DNA from: Acidobacteriaceae bacterium UBA1307
Lineage (GTDB): Bacteria > Acidobacteriota > Terriglobia > Terriglobales > Acidobacteriaceae
NCBI GenBank assembly: GCA_002307235.1
Contig: DBTV01000050.1
Span: forward strand, 65,557 to 129,556
DNA: 64,000 nt
Reading direction: 5' to 3'
The first letter of the stretch is position 1. Each line of letters opens with the position of its first letter. The translations under genes and the position numbers were made by a program. The notes under the pieces were generated by a model that searched no databases, had not been told where the DNA came from, and saw only the letters and a list, made by a program, of their open reading frames with translations. Below are positions 42,623-51,200 of the stretch, in pieces.

Positions 42623-43177
42623 TCAGCGCGCCACGCAGAATCGCGTCGCGCGATACGCGGCCTTTTCGCGCAGCAGCACCGCGGCGCCCGTAAAGGTCAC
42701 CCGCGTCAACTTCCAGATCTCGGCCATCGTGTTCTCCACCCGCACATTGGCCAGTTCATAGCTCATCCCCATCGCCGCCGGCGCTTGCGCGCGCATCGCC
42801 AGCGCCACCTCCGGAAAATCGCGCGCATACAAATAGCCGCGCACCGTCAACTCGTTGCCCACAAGGTCCGCCTCGGTCAACAACCCGATCTTCCGCCGCG
42901 CATCGTGCCCGTCCCAGCCCGGTGTGTAGTCAATCGCCATGCCCAGCAGCGATGGCAGAGCCTGCTCCGCCGCCTCCCGCGTCAGCATCACCCGATGCCC
43001 CCGCGCCCCCATCGGTGCCATGTCACTCGCCCTGTTCACCACCGCCAGAACCCCTTCGAACGGCCTCCGGTTCGGATGCCCTTCGACCACAGGAACCTTC
43101 ATCGCCATCGCTTCCAGTCGCATCTGTTCTCCGCCCCAATCCCCCGCATCGTTCGCCGCGCCTCTGCCCTGATTCAC
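42623..43177 (-). CDS. Prohead protease-like protein
   Basis: A 184-aa protein. The expected histidine-then-serine order of caudoviral prohead proteases can be seen: H in GWDGHDARRKIG (about 95) and S in MGMSYELANV (about 138), near FPEVALAMRAQAP, a typical pairing. The end ITWKLTRVTFTGAAVLLRE region (LTRVTFTGAAVLLREKAAY) agrees with the family. Its start overlaps the portal stop by 4 nt. It would cleave scaffold and capsid during maturation. Assignment rests on motif, size and position. Confidence 0.7.
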   Translation of the reverse strand: MNQGRGAANDAGDWGGEQMRLEAMAMKVPVVEGHPNRRPFEGVLAVVNRASDMAPMGARGHRVMLTREAAEQALPSLLGMAIDYTPGWDGHDARRKIGLLTEADLVGNELTVRGYLYARDFPEVALAMRAQAPAAMGMSYELANVRVENTMAEIWKLTRVTFTGAAVLLREKAAYRATRFCVAR

Positions 43178-44445
43178 TCCCGCGCCGCATCCGCCGCGCC
43201 CGTCAGTTGCGCCACTCCGCTGCGCGCCAGCGGCGCCAGCCCGCGCATCGCCCGAACCTCATCGACCGTCAACACACCCGCCGCCAGCAGCTTCACCTGC
43301 ACATTCAGCTCCGTGTCCTCGTCGCGCGCGCTCAGGTCATTGAACACAAATTCAAACTCCCGCCACCCGATGCACTTGGCAAACAGATCCCGCGTAATGT
43401 GTCCGGCCAGCGACAGTGCCAACGGCGAAATCGCTCCGCGAAAGGCCTCGTCCGCCATCTCCTCAGCCGTCGACCGGTTCACGTCCATCTCCAGGCCCAG
43501 CATCAACGGCGGCAGCCCAAAGGCATTCGCGATCATGCGAATCAAAAACTCCTGCCAGGCCAGCCGCAAGTCTGCATCCGTGCCCTGCGCAAACCGCAGC
43601 ACCTCCGGCTTCTGCTCGGTCGACAGCAGCGGAACCCGCCCCGTGCCCTCAATCTCGTCCTGCCACCAGCGGATCAGCCGGTCGTGTTGCACCGGCGTCG
43701 CCTCGTTCAGCCACAGCGCGTACTGCGCCACCGCATTCGCCGCCAGCTTGCCCGCGAACCGGTGCGCGCTTAAAAACTGATTCACCGTCTCAAAGGCCAC
43801 CTCGAGCGGACCCAGCCCAAACGGCGTAAAGCTCCGCGGATTCATCCGCAGATACAGCAGTTGGTCATCGCGCAGATCTACCCCGCCGCCCACCTGCCCC
43901 TGCGCCCGTTGCGTATAGCGCGGCGTCTCCGGGCTTCCATCCCACTGCGCATTCACCCGAATCGAGGCGCCATCCACGGGCCACAGCAGCGCCGGCCGCT
44001 CTGCGTCGCCGGTCGCCTCCATCTCGATCGCCCCGTAGCCGCCCGTCAATGCATCCTCGATCGCCTGCTCCATCAACGTGCGAAAACTATCCGCCTCGTT
44101 CGGCTCCTCGAGCACCCGCCGCAGCGCCCGCAGCTTTTCCTTCGCCTCCGGGATTTCCCCCGCCTGCGCGCCCCGCCGCACCCGCACCTGCCAGTCCATC
44201 GCCGCAATCCGGTCCTTGATCACGTTGATCGCCCGCCGCACCACCGGCGTCTCGGCAAACCGCCGCAGATTCGCCGGCGTCGGCTTCGGCAACCCACCAC
44301 CCGGAAACTGTCCCGGCGTCAGAATCGAAGGCAGCGCCACCGTCCGGCGCACTGGCTCCGTGGCCGCCGCTTGCACCGGTTGCTTTTCGCCCCCCGTCGC
44401 CTGCCGCCAGATCTCTCGCAACTGTTCTCCCACTCTCACACGCAC
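43174..44445 (-). CDS. Phage portal protein (HK97 family)
   Basis: A 423-aa portal. The motif stretch RRFAETPVVRRAINVIKDRI, AAMDWQVRVRRGAQ is typical of the start of HK97-type portals, followed by LMEQAIEDALTGGYGAIEME, DDQLLYLRMNPRSFTPFGLG and LSAHRFAGKLAANAVAQYAL, then the stem/wing helix FLIRMIANAFGLPPLMLGLE, MDVNRSTAEEMADEAF. The portal forms the DNA-entry ring of the capsid. The start follows hairpin T3 by 25 nt. Confidence 0.88.
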   Translation of the reverse strand: MRVRVGEQLREIWRQATGGEKQPVQAAATEPVRRTVALPSILTPGQFPGGGLPKPTPANLRRFAETPVVRRAINVIKDRIAAMDWQVRVRRGAQAGEIPEAKEKLRALRRVLEEPNEADSFRTLMEQAIEDALTGGYGAIEMEATGDAERPALLWPVDGASIRVNAQWDGSPETPRYTQRAQGQVGGGVDLRDDQLLYLRMNPRSFTPFGLGPLEVAFETVNQFLSAHRFAGKLAANAVAQYALWLNEATPVQHDRLIRWWQDEIEGTGRVPLLSTEQKPEVLRFAQGTDADLRLAWQEFLIRMIANAFGLPPLMLGLEMDVNRSTAEEMADEAFRGAISPLALSLAGHITRDLFAKCIGWREFEFVFNDLSARDEDTELNVQVKLLAAGVLTVDEVRAMRGLAPLARSGVAQLTGAADAARE

Positions 44446-44469
44446 CTTCCTTCTCGCCGCGCTGCGCCC

Positions 44470-44505
44470 AAAAACAAAAAAGCGCAGACCCCAAAGGGCT
44501 GCGCT
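44470..44505 (-). terminator. Phage hairpin T3 with U-tract
   Basis: AGCGCAGCCC / GGGTCTGCGCT stem (one bulge) on the minus strand followed by TTTTTTGTTTTT, between DUF3037 and portal. It can terminate transcription of the HipA/DUF3037 pair. Confidence 0.8.
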
Positions 44506-44642
44506 GCTTCTGTCGAACGATCCGGCCTTACGCCGTTTCTGTTCCTCTTTGCCTGTACAAAATCATCCTACGCGAAACCGTGAAAACTCTCTGCAAACTT
44601 TCTCTTCTTTTTGAAAATCTCTCCCCGGCGGCTCCTCTCGCC

Positions 44643-45476
44643 CTACACGCGCAGCTCGCGCCGCGCCGTCTCCGCCACCCGCTCCAGATCGCTCGTCGTC
44701 AGCACGCGAATCCGGTGCTCCTCCATCGTCTCCACACCGAAGCGATACACCGCCAACCGGTCCGGCTCCTCGTCGCTCGCGCCCAGCTGCGCCGCCGGTT
44801 CCACAATCGCCGTCAACTCCAACTCGGCCTTCTCCACCCGCGCCACACCTGTCCGCAATCCGGCCTCGGAAAAGGCCAGCACCTTGGCCATCTCCACCCC
44901 CGGCTCAAGGCTCACCGCATGAAACATCCGGATCACGCCATTCGGCCTGTAGCCCGCGTCAATCCGCAACGGATCGCCGGGCCGCGTATACTCGGAGGCC
45001 GCAATCCGCTTGCGCATCAGATCCCATACCCCCACATGCTCAAAGGCCCCGCGCATCTTCTGCTGAATCGCCGTCCGTCCGCTCGGCCGCACCCCGCGCG
45101 TGCGCGCCAAAGGCTCCACATACAGCCGCATCAACTCTTCCATCCCCGCCGGCAAGCTCTCCGCCAGATAGGCCTTCGGATCGGTCATCTGCACCTGCAG
45201 CGAAAGCGACTCCTGCAACTTGCGCAGCAGATCGCCCTCGGGCTCGGCCTCGAACCGCGCCTTCAACTCGCCTTCGAGTCCTTCGAGCAGCGCCGTGTCG
45301 GCCTCCGGGTCCAGGCAGCGCACCCGTCGCCAGTCGTGCGTAAAGCGCACCTCCAACCGGCGGCTTTCCTCATCGCGCAAGATCACCCCGATATGCACAT
45401 ACTCGTTCCGCACCGCATCCGGCACATACCGAAGCAGGGAAAACTCGCATGTTCTTCGCGCCTGTTCGCCGCTCAT
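44643..45476 (-). CDS. DUF3037-family protein
   Basis: A 277-aa cytoplasmic protein. CEFSLLRYVPDAVRNEYVHI then GVILRD (about 10-36) is the signature opening of DUF3037, followed by VRFTHDWRRVRCLDPEADTA and YVEPLARTRGVRPSGRTAIQ. The gene follows the HipA-like kinase gene on the same strand after a 127-nt gap containing a TCCCTAG array. DUF3037 genes are often adjacent to HipA-like kinase genes as I remember them, so the two are probably a functional pair; biochemistry is unknown to me. It lies between large terminase and portal, an odd place for a non-structural gene. Confidence 0.8.
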   Translation of the reverse strand: MSGEQARRTCEFSLLRYVPDAVRNEYVHIGVILRDEESRRLEVRFTHDWRRVRCLDPEADTALLEGLEGELKARFEAEPEGDLLRKLQESLSLQVQMTDPKAYLAESLPAGMEELMRLYVEPLARTRGVRPSGRTAIQQKMRGAFEHVGVWDLMRKRIAASEYTRPGDPLRIDAGYRPNGVIRMFHAVSLEPGVEMAKVLAFSEAGLRTGVARVEKAELELTAIVEPAAQLGASDEEPDRLAVYRFGVETMEEHRIRVLTTSDLERVAETARRELRV

Positions 45477-45502
45477 CCTTTTCTTCTCTCCCCTGCGTCA
45501 GA

Positions 45503-45602
45503 AAAACAGTGGACAGGAAACAGTCTGTTCACTGCCCCTCGGTTCCCTGGTCCCTAGCCCCTAAGTCCCTAGCCCCTCGTCCCTAGCCCCTCGTCCCCAG
45601 CC
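45503..45602. repeat. Dense TCCCTAG/CCCCTAG array
   Basis: CCTGGTCCCTAGCCCCTAAG and further TCCCTAG/CCCCTCG words repeat at least seven times, preceded by GGAAACAGTCTGTTCACTG. It is the same family as host intergenic arrays, here between the HipA-like and DUF3037 genes inside the phage module. Confidence 0.75.
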
Positions 45603-46466
45603 TCACTGCTCCATCATGGTATGCCAGCGATTTTCCATCGCCCCAGTATCCGCAAAATTTCCCGCCATCTTCCCCCATTTCGGAAACGGCCTCCGGTCCG
45701 ATCTCCCAAAGATCTCCACCGCTTCCCGAATCCGTCCACGCCGTACCAGCAACCGCTCCACCAGAGCCTCCATCTCGCTCAGGTCGCCCCCGTACCACTC
45801 CGGCGGAACCTCATTCGCCGCAGCCCACACCGTCTCCTCCGGCATTGTTTCGAGCCTTTCCAGCCAGGGAGAAAAACTCTCCCATCCGGTCACCTCACGG
45901 TAAACCAGATTGCGCGGATACACGCCCCGCAGCGGCGCATCCTCATAACGCCATTCGCCACAGTGGAAGCAATGCCCGTAGTCGATAAAGACCGCCTTGT
46001 ATCGTCGCTCCCGCTGTTTGCGCACAAACACCGCCTGCCGTCCGTTGGCATTGCCCGTCCATTTATCGAGCGCCAGAATTCCCAAAAACTCCGGCAGGTT
46101 TTTCACCTCAAGCAGTTGTTCCTCCGGCAGATAATCCACCACCTGCCCGGGCATCATTCCACCCACGAAGCGCGAGCCGAACTGCAACCCCGGCAGGCAT
46201 TTTTCCCGCCTCCTGCCCAGGTCGATCTCGAGCTGCGGCGTATGCTCAATCAGCCACGGCGTCACCTCGACCAGATCCACCTCGGGCACGCTCAACCCCG
46301 CCGCCGCCGCCAGCCTTGAGGCCAGAAACTCATTCGCCAGCACCCGCCGGTGTTGCGGATTGTTCTGGAACTTCACCACGTACGGATTCCCGTCGGCGCC
46401 GAGCATCAAATGCCCCTGCGCACCGCCCCGCATCCGCCGGATCTGCTGCACCGCCAGAACCGCCAA
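45603..46466 (-). CDS. HipA-like kinase (HipA_2 type)
   Basis: A 287-aa single-domain kinase-fold protein, shorter than E. coli HipA (~440 aa) and lacking its N-terminal part. A Gly-rich loop RGGAQGHLMLGADG (13-26) precedes K32 in YVVKFQ and E46 in LANEFLA, the nucleotide-binding Lys/Glu pair. The catalytic block is LALDKWTGNANGRQAVFV with D134 and N139; D162 in VFIDYGHCF is the metal-binding Asp. All expected kinase residues appear present. The start is TTG (46466) preceded by AAGGGG. HipA kinases phosphorylate translation factors and cause dormancy. The next gene (DUF3037) is the likely partner. A toxin-like or defence role is inference. Confidence 0.8.
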   Translation of the reverse strand: MAVLAVQQIRRMRGGAQGHLMLGADGNPYVVKFQNNPQHRRVLANEFLASRLAAAAGLSVPEVDLVEVTPWLIEHTPQLEIDLGRRREKCLPGLQFGSRFVGGMMPGQVVDYLPEEQLLEVKNLPEFLGILALDKWTGNANGRQAVFVRKQRERRYKAVFIDYGHCFHCGEWRYEDAPLRGVYPRNLVYREVTGWESFSPWLERLETMPEETVWAAANEVPPEWYGGDLSEMEALVERLLVRRGRIREAVEIFGRSDRRPFPKWGKMAGNFADTGAMENRWHTMMEQ

Positions 46467-46509
46467 CGCTCGTCCCCTTGCCTGTTCGGAATCTTGCGAG
46501 CATTCTAAT

Positions 46510-46546
46510 GCATTTTCCCGATGGCTGTAGAGCGAAAGCCGGATGT
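46510..46546 (+). repeat. Dispersed repeat family R2, copy C (partial)
   Basis: GCATTTTCCCGATGGCTGTA then GAGCGAAAGCCGGATG matches copies A and B; the terminal mini-hairpin is missing. It lies in the 90-nt gap between large terminase and the HipA-like gene. Confidence 0.65.
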
Positions 46547-46555
46547 CGTTTTTCG

Positions 46556-48094
46556 TTACCGCCCACCCAGCCGCAAAATCTCCTCCCGCGCCCCGAGTCC
46601 AATCGCCATCGCCATCACCCGGTCGTCATGCGCTCCGGCCCGCGCCCCGGTCCGGCCATTCGCCAATCGCACAAAGCTCCGGCACTCGCCGAGCAGCCGC
46701 CGGCTCATCACGCAATCCGGCCGCTCGGCGAGCAGCGTCTCCAGCCGCGCCAGCGCCACCGGCCGCGTCACCATGTTCGTCAGCCAGCCAGGCTGCCCGT
46801 TCTGCGCAAAGACCCGTTCGGCCCCGGCCTGCTCCAGGTGCGCCAGCACGCCGCTGCCATGGTTGTTGCGCTCCACCACGATCCAGGCCCCGTTGTATTC
46901 GGCGGCCAACTCCCGCACCAGCGCCGCCAGCGCCCCCACGCCGCGATGGCCCGCAAACTCCGCGCACTGCATCGCCGTCTCCACATCCAGAACCTCCACC
47001 GCTGAAAAATCGCCCTCGCTGCCGCCGCCCGCCGGGTCCGCCGCCACCAGATACCGCCGCCCAGCCACCGCCGGCAGCCACACCTGCAGTTCCCCATTGG
47101 CCCGCGTCGCCATCGGCTCGGGCGCTGCTCGCAATCGCGTCTCCACCCTGTCCAGATCAAAGAACGATTCCCCGCTGGCCCTGAAGCAGCTCTCCTCATC
47201 CTCGGCAAACTCCTGCCGCGCCAGTCCCCGCAAACTCGCCCGCATCTGCCGCCGATAGCCAATCTGTTCGAGCGTCAATCCCTGCTTGGCGCGCAGTCCG
47301 CGTTCCTCCTCCGTCAAACTCTCTTCCTCAACTGCCCGCGCCCGGTAACGCGGCTCCAGCCACCACGGCAAAAAGTGTCGCACCACGCCCATCGCCGCCG
47401 CCTTCTGCCACTCCTCATAAAAACAGCCCCCCACCCCATCCGGCGTCGACTCCAGAATCACCTCGGCCCCGGGAGCCAGCGCCGCCCGCAACCCCGCCAA
47501 CGTCTCCGCCGCCTCGCCCGGCCACCGCGCCAGCTCCGAGCCATGCAGATTCTGCACCGTCAGCCCGCGCCCTGCATTCCGGTCCCCCGCGCTCATCACC
47601 ATGTACTGCGCATCGAGGGCAGGAAACGCCAGTTGCCGCACATTCGCCCGCGAGGTCTTCAGCGGCCCCTTGCGCAACTCCTCCGGCAACTCCCGCCAGA
47701 ACCGGTGCACAATCCGGAAGATCTCCTCGGCCGCCTCCTGCGTATGCGCCACCTCCAGCGTCAGCGTCCCCGGCTGCGTCATCGTCTTCAGAAAAAAACG
47801 CGCCGCCACCCAGCTCGTCATTCCCATCTGCCGCGCCTTCAGCACAATGTTGTGCTCCTCGCGCCGCCGCTCAAAGGCTCTCTGCGCCGCGTTCGCCACC
47901 AGTGGAGTCAGCTTGCCATCGCGCCCACGCACCCGCAACAACGCCCGTGACAACGCCTCCGCCACCGTCTCTCCGCTCAGGCTCACCGGCCGCCGGTCCA
48001 GAATCTTTCCATACCGCTCCAGTTCCGCGCGGTCCAGATCCTCCGGCCGAATCACTCGTCTCGTCGATTGCTTTCTGCCCTCGTTTGCCGCCAT
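46556..48094 (-). CDS. Phage terminase large subunit
   Basis: A 512-aa packaging motor. The ATPase half has a Walker-A-like ARQMGMTS (87-94), the adenine-binding region before it (NIVLKARQ) and the VILESTPDGVGG coupling motif (about 212). The nuclease half shows AADPAGGGSEGDFSAVEVLD (first metal Asp), IVVERNNHGSG and the final HDDRVMAMAIG motif, so all catalytic residues of a large terminase are present. It would cut and pump DNA into the prohead. Start supported by GAGGA upstream, and follows hairpin T2 by 18 nt. Intact and of normal length. Confidence 0.92.
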   Translation of the reverse strand: MAANEGRKQSTRRVIRPEDLDRAELERYGKILDRRPVSLSGETVAEALSRALLRVRGRDGKLTPLVANAAQRAFERRREEHNIVLKARQMGMTSWVAARFFLKTMTQPGTLTLEVAHTQEAAEEIFRIVHRFWRELPEELRKGPLKTSRANVRQLAFPALDAQYMVMSAGDRNAGRGLTVQNLHGSELARWPGEAAETLAGLRAALAPGAEVILESTPDGVGGCFYEEWQKAAAMGVVRHFLPWWLEPRYRARAVEEESLTEEERGLRAKQGLTLEQIGYRRQMRASLRGLARQEFAEDEESCFRASGESFFDLDRVETRLRAAPEPMATRANGELQVWLPAVAGRRYLVAADPAGGGSEGDFSAVEVLDVETAMQCAEFAGHRGVGALAALVRELAAEYNGAWIVVERNNHGSGVLAHLEQAGAERVFAQNGQPGWLTNMVTRPVALARLETLLAERPDCVMSRRLLGECRSFVRLANGRTGARAGAHDDRVMAMAIGLGAREEILRLGGR

Positions 48095-48111
48095 CGTCCA
48101 TCCTCGCGCAC

Positions 48112-48156
48112 AAAAAAACGGCGCGAAGAACGGGCTTGTTTTCCCGCCTCCGCGCC
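48112..48156 (-). terminator. Phage hairpin T2 with U-tract and GTG tail
   Basis: GGCGCGG...CGGG / CCCG...CGCGCC arms with interior mismatches around TTGTTTT, followed on the minus strand by seven T then GTG. It lies between the giant beta-helix gene and large terminase. Confidence 0.7.
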
Positions 48157-48178
48157 TTCATCCCCTCAAGTTTGCCCC

Positions 48179-48250
48179 GTCATCTTGAGCGAACGGGGCC
48201 CCAGGCGTTTTCTTCAACCTGGGTGCGTCGAAAGATCCGCGGTTGTTCTT
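48179..48250 (+). repeat. Dispersed repeat family R1, copy b
   Basis: GTCATCTTGAGCGAACGGGG then CCCCAGGCGTTTTCTTCA and GTCGAAAGATCCGCGGTTG. Compare 2721-2798 (minus) and 57321-57400. It is inside the phage module, just after the stop of the giant gene. Confidence 0.8.
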
Positions 48251-48269
48251 CCGCCTCCCCCCGCGCCCT

Positions 48270-51200
48270 CTACTGGATCACGATCCGCACAAAGCCGTCG
48301 CCACCCTTGCCGCCCGCGCCCGAGCTATAGCCGTTGCACGCCGCACCACCCCCCGCGCCGCCCGCGCCCGGACTCATCCCCGCGCCGCCTGCGCCACCGG
48401 CCGCCGTGCAGTTCGAGCCGCCTCCCGTTCCTCCAATCGCCGACAGAAAATATCCGTTTGTCACCGCCGTCGCAACTGCAGTTGCCGGCGTCGTTCCGCT
48501 TCCACCGCCCGCCGCGCCGCCCGCGATATTGCTGTACGTTCCGCTCGCGGGCCCCAGCAACCATGCCGGAGAAGCATTCGCCAGACTCTGTGCTCCTCCC
48601 GCCGCCGTCGTTCCACTCACCAACCCGGCGCCGCCCGCGCCGCCACCCGGACCACCATTCACCACCGCGTAGCAGTTTGCCGCTGCACCCACGCCCGAGC
48701 CGCCCGCCGCGCCTGGGCAACCAACCGTCATCGTCGGATACGTCGCCGAGCCCGCCGTTCCACTCGTCGTCGTTCCTCCCGCTCCACCCAACGCGCTTCC
48801 GCCGGAGTTGCACGGATACACCTTCATGTACCCGCTCGCGCCCACCACAGACGAGCAGTTGCCTGCCCCACCGGCACTTCCTGAAGAAGACGCCGTGCTC
48901 TGCGCCGTGCCCCCGGCACCGCCCGCGCCCACCACCACACTCACCGTCGCCGTTGTTCCCGAGCCCAACATCGAGCAGGGAATCGTGATCCGCGCCGTCG
49001 CCGCGCCCGCGCCGCCACCGCCGCCATAGCAGGTCGATGTCGACGAGCACACCGCGCCCGATCCTCCCCCCGCGCCGCCGCCAATCACAAACAGCGTGCA
49101 CATGTGGTTGCCCGTCGGAAACGCCGTGCAACTGTAGCTGCCGCCCGATCCGCTGCAACCCAGCCCACTCGGAGAACTCGACGTCGTAAAGTCGTACACC
49201 CCCGCCGCCACCGCGCTCGCCACAAACGCATCGGTTGCCACTTTGGTTGAACTGTCGCCGGCCGTCTGTGTCACCGCCGTCGTCCCACTCGGCAGCGCAC
49301 CCACAGCCAGATCCGCCGCGCTCACCGTCACATTGCTGCTCAACACGTGCCCGTTGACCGTCGTCGTCGATGCCACGCCGCCCAGGCTCGCCAGCGTCGG
49401 CACCGCGCCACCATCCACAATCGCCGTGCCCGACACATTGCCCATCACCGCCAGATGGCCCACCGTCGCTCCGCTTCCCGCGCCCGTCACCGGATTCGTC
49501 AACACACTCTGCTTCGCCGCCAGATCACTCACCAGATTCGTAATCGCCGACTCGCTGACCGCCGGCAGATCCGCCAGCGTCAAACTCCGAAAACTCGGCG
49601 TCCCCGTTCCCGTCACCGGACCCGCCAACACCGTGTTCGCACTCGCCGAGGCCAGTGAAATCGTCACATTGCCCGACGCGTCCTCTGTCGTCGTCAGCGC
49701 CGTGCCCGTCGTCGCCACGCTCGCATTCGCCACCGCGCTTGAGGCACTCGATAGCGTCGACCACCGGCAACCGCTCCCCGTTGAAGTCAGCACCTGCCCG
49801 CTCGATCCATAGCTGCCGTTGCACAGGTAGCCATTCACCGCATCAAAGGCGCCATCGGTCTTCACCACCCTCGCCGCGCTCCGGTACAGATCCGTGTCCG
49901 CGCCCCAATACAGCTTGTGGTTCGCGTGCATCGCCAAAACTCCGCCGCCCGCGGGCAATCCCGGCGGCACCACTCCATGCAGCAGTTGCTGCCGCATCCG
50001 TTCCACCTCATCGGTCGTCATCCCCGCCGAGGCCGGTATCCGAATCAGAAACGGCATCCACAACGAGCCCGCATTGCCATAACTCGTCGCATTGTTCAGC
50101 ACCAGATTCACATTATGTGAACTGTTCGTTCCCGCCGCCAGCTTCGCCAGCATCACCACCGGATGCCACCACTGCCCCGTCACCTGCGGCATAAACGCAT
50201 TCGCATCCGCGCACCGTCCCGCGCCCAGCGCGCACGATGTGTTCGCCTGCACCCCGGCAAAGCCATCGCTCGCCCCATAACTCCATAACTGGAATCCCGC
50301 ATAACCGCGCACCCATGCGCCCGCAATAAACCAGTCGCCCGCCGTCGTCGTCCCCGTGTATCCACCGATGCCCGTAATGTAGCCATACCCGGTGCTGTTC
50401 GGCGTCAGCGTCGCCGCCGTCGCCGTTCCATCCGGAGCCTCAACGCCCGTCGTCAGCGTGCAGTTCGTGCACGTCCACGATCCCGGATCGGTCACGATCG
50501 ATTGCGTCGCCACCGGCACCAGGCTCGGCCCCATCCCCGCGCCAATGCCGTCGATCTCCTCAATCCGCACCTTGCCGTCGTCAATCGCGCCCACCGGCAC
50601 GCTGCGCCCGGTCGGAAACACCGGCGTATAGCGGCCATCGATCCCGTTCAACAGAATCCGGCCGCTGTAATAGCTGTTGGCAATCGTCGCCGTCTCCGCG
50701 CCCGAAAAATTCCGCAGGTCAACTGCGCCGCCAAACCCCGCGCCTGCCACATCCGTGTAACCCACATACGAGTTCGGATAACTCCAGAAGTTATCCTGCA
50801 AAAACACATTATCCAGAACCACCGGCAACTCCAGCCATCCATACCGCGGATCGATCATCACCGCGCTCGCCACCGGTTGCTCTATCACCACATTCGCGAG
50901 CGTCGGCCCGCCCATCGCAATTCCCAGCCCGTTCGAGTCAAACTTCACGCCACCGCCAATCGTTGACTCGCCCGTAATGCTGCCCAGCCCGCAGCCGCCA
51001 TCGCCGCTCGGATTGATGTACGTGCCCACATTCGAGCAGTGCAGTCCATACGGATAACTCGACGTCCCGCAACTCGCCCCGCAACCATGCAACAGCTTCG
51101 GCAGCAGCGAAACATTCGTCATCGTGAACCACCACGCGCTGTCCAGTTCCACCGGCACCGAGGCCGGATACGCCATCGCGCTGATGCCCACATTGCTCAA

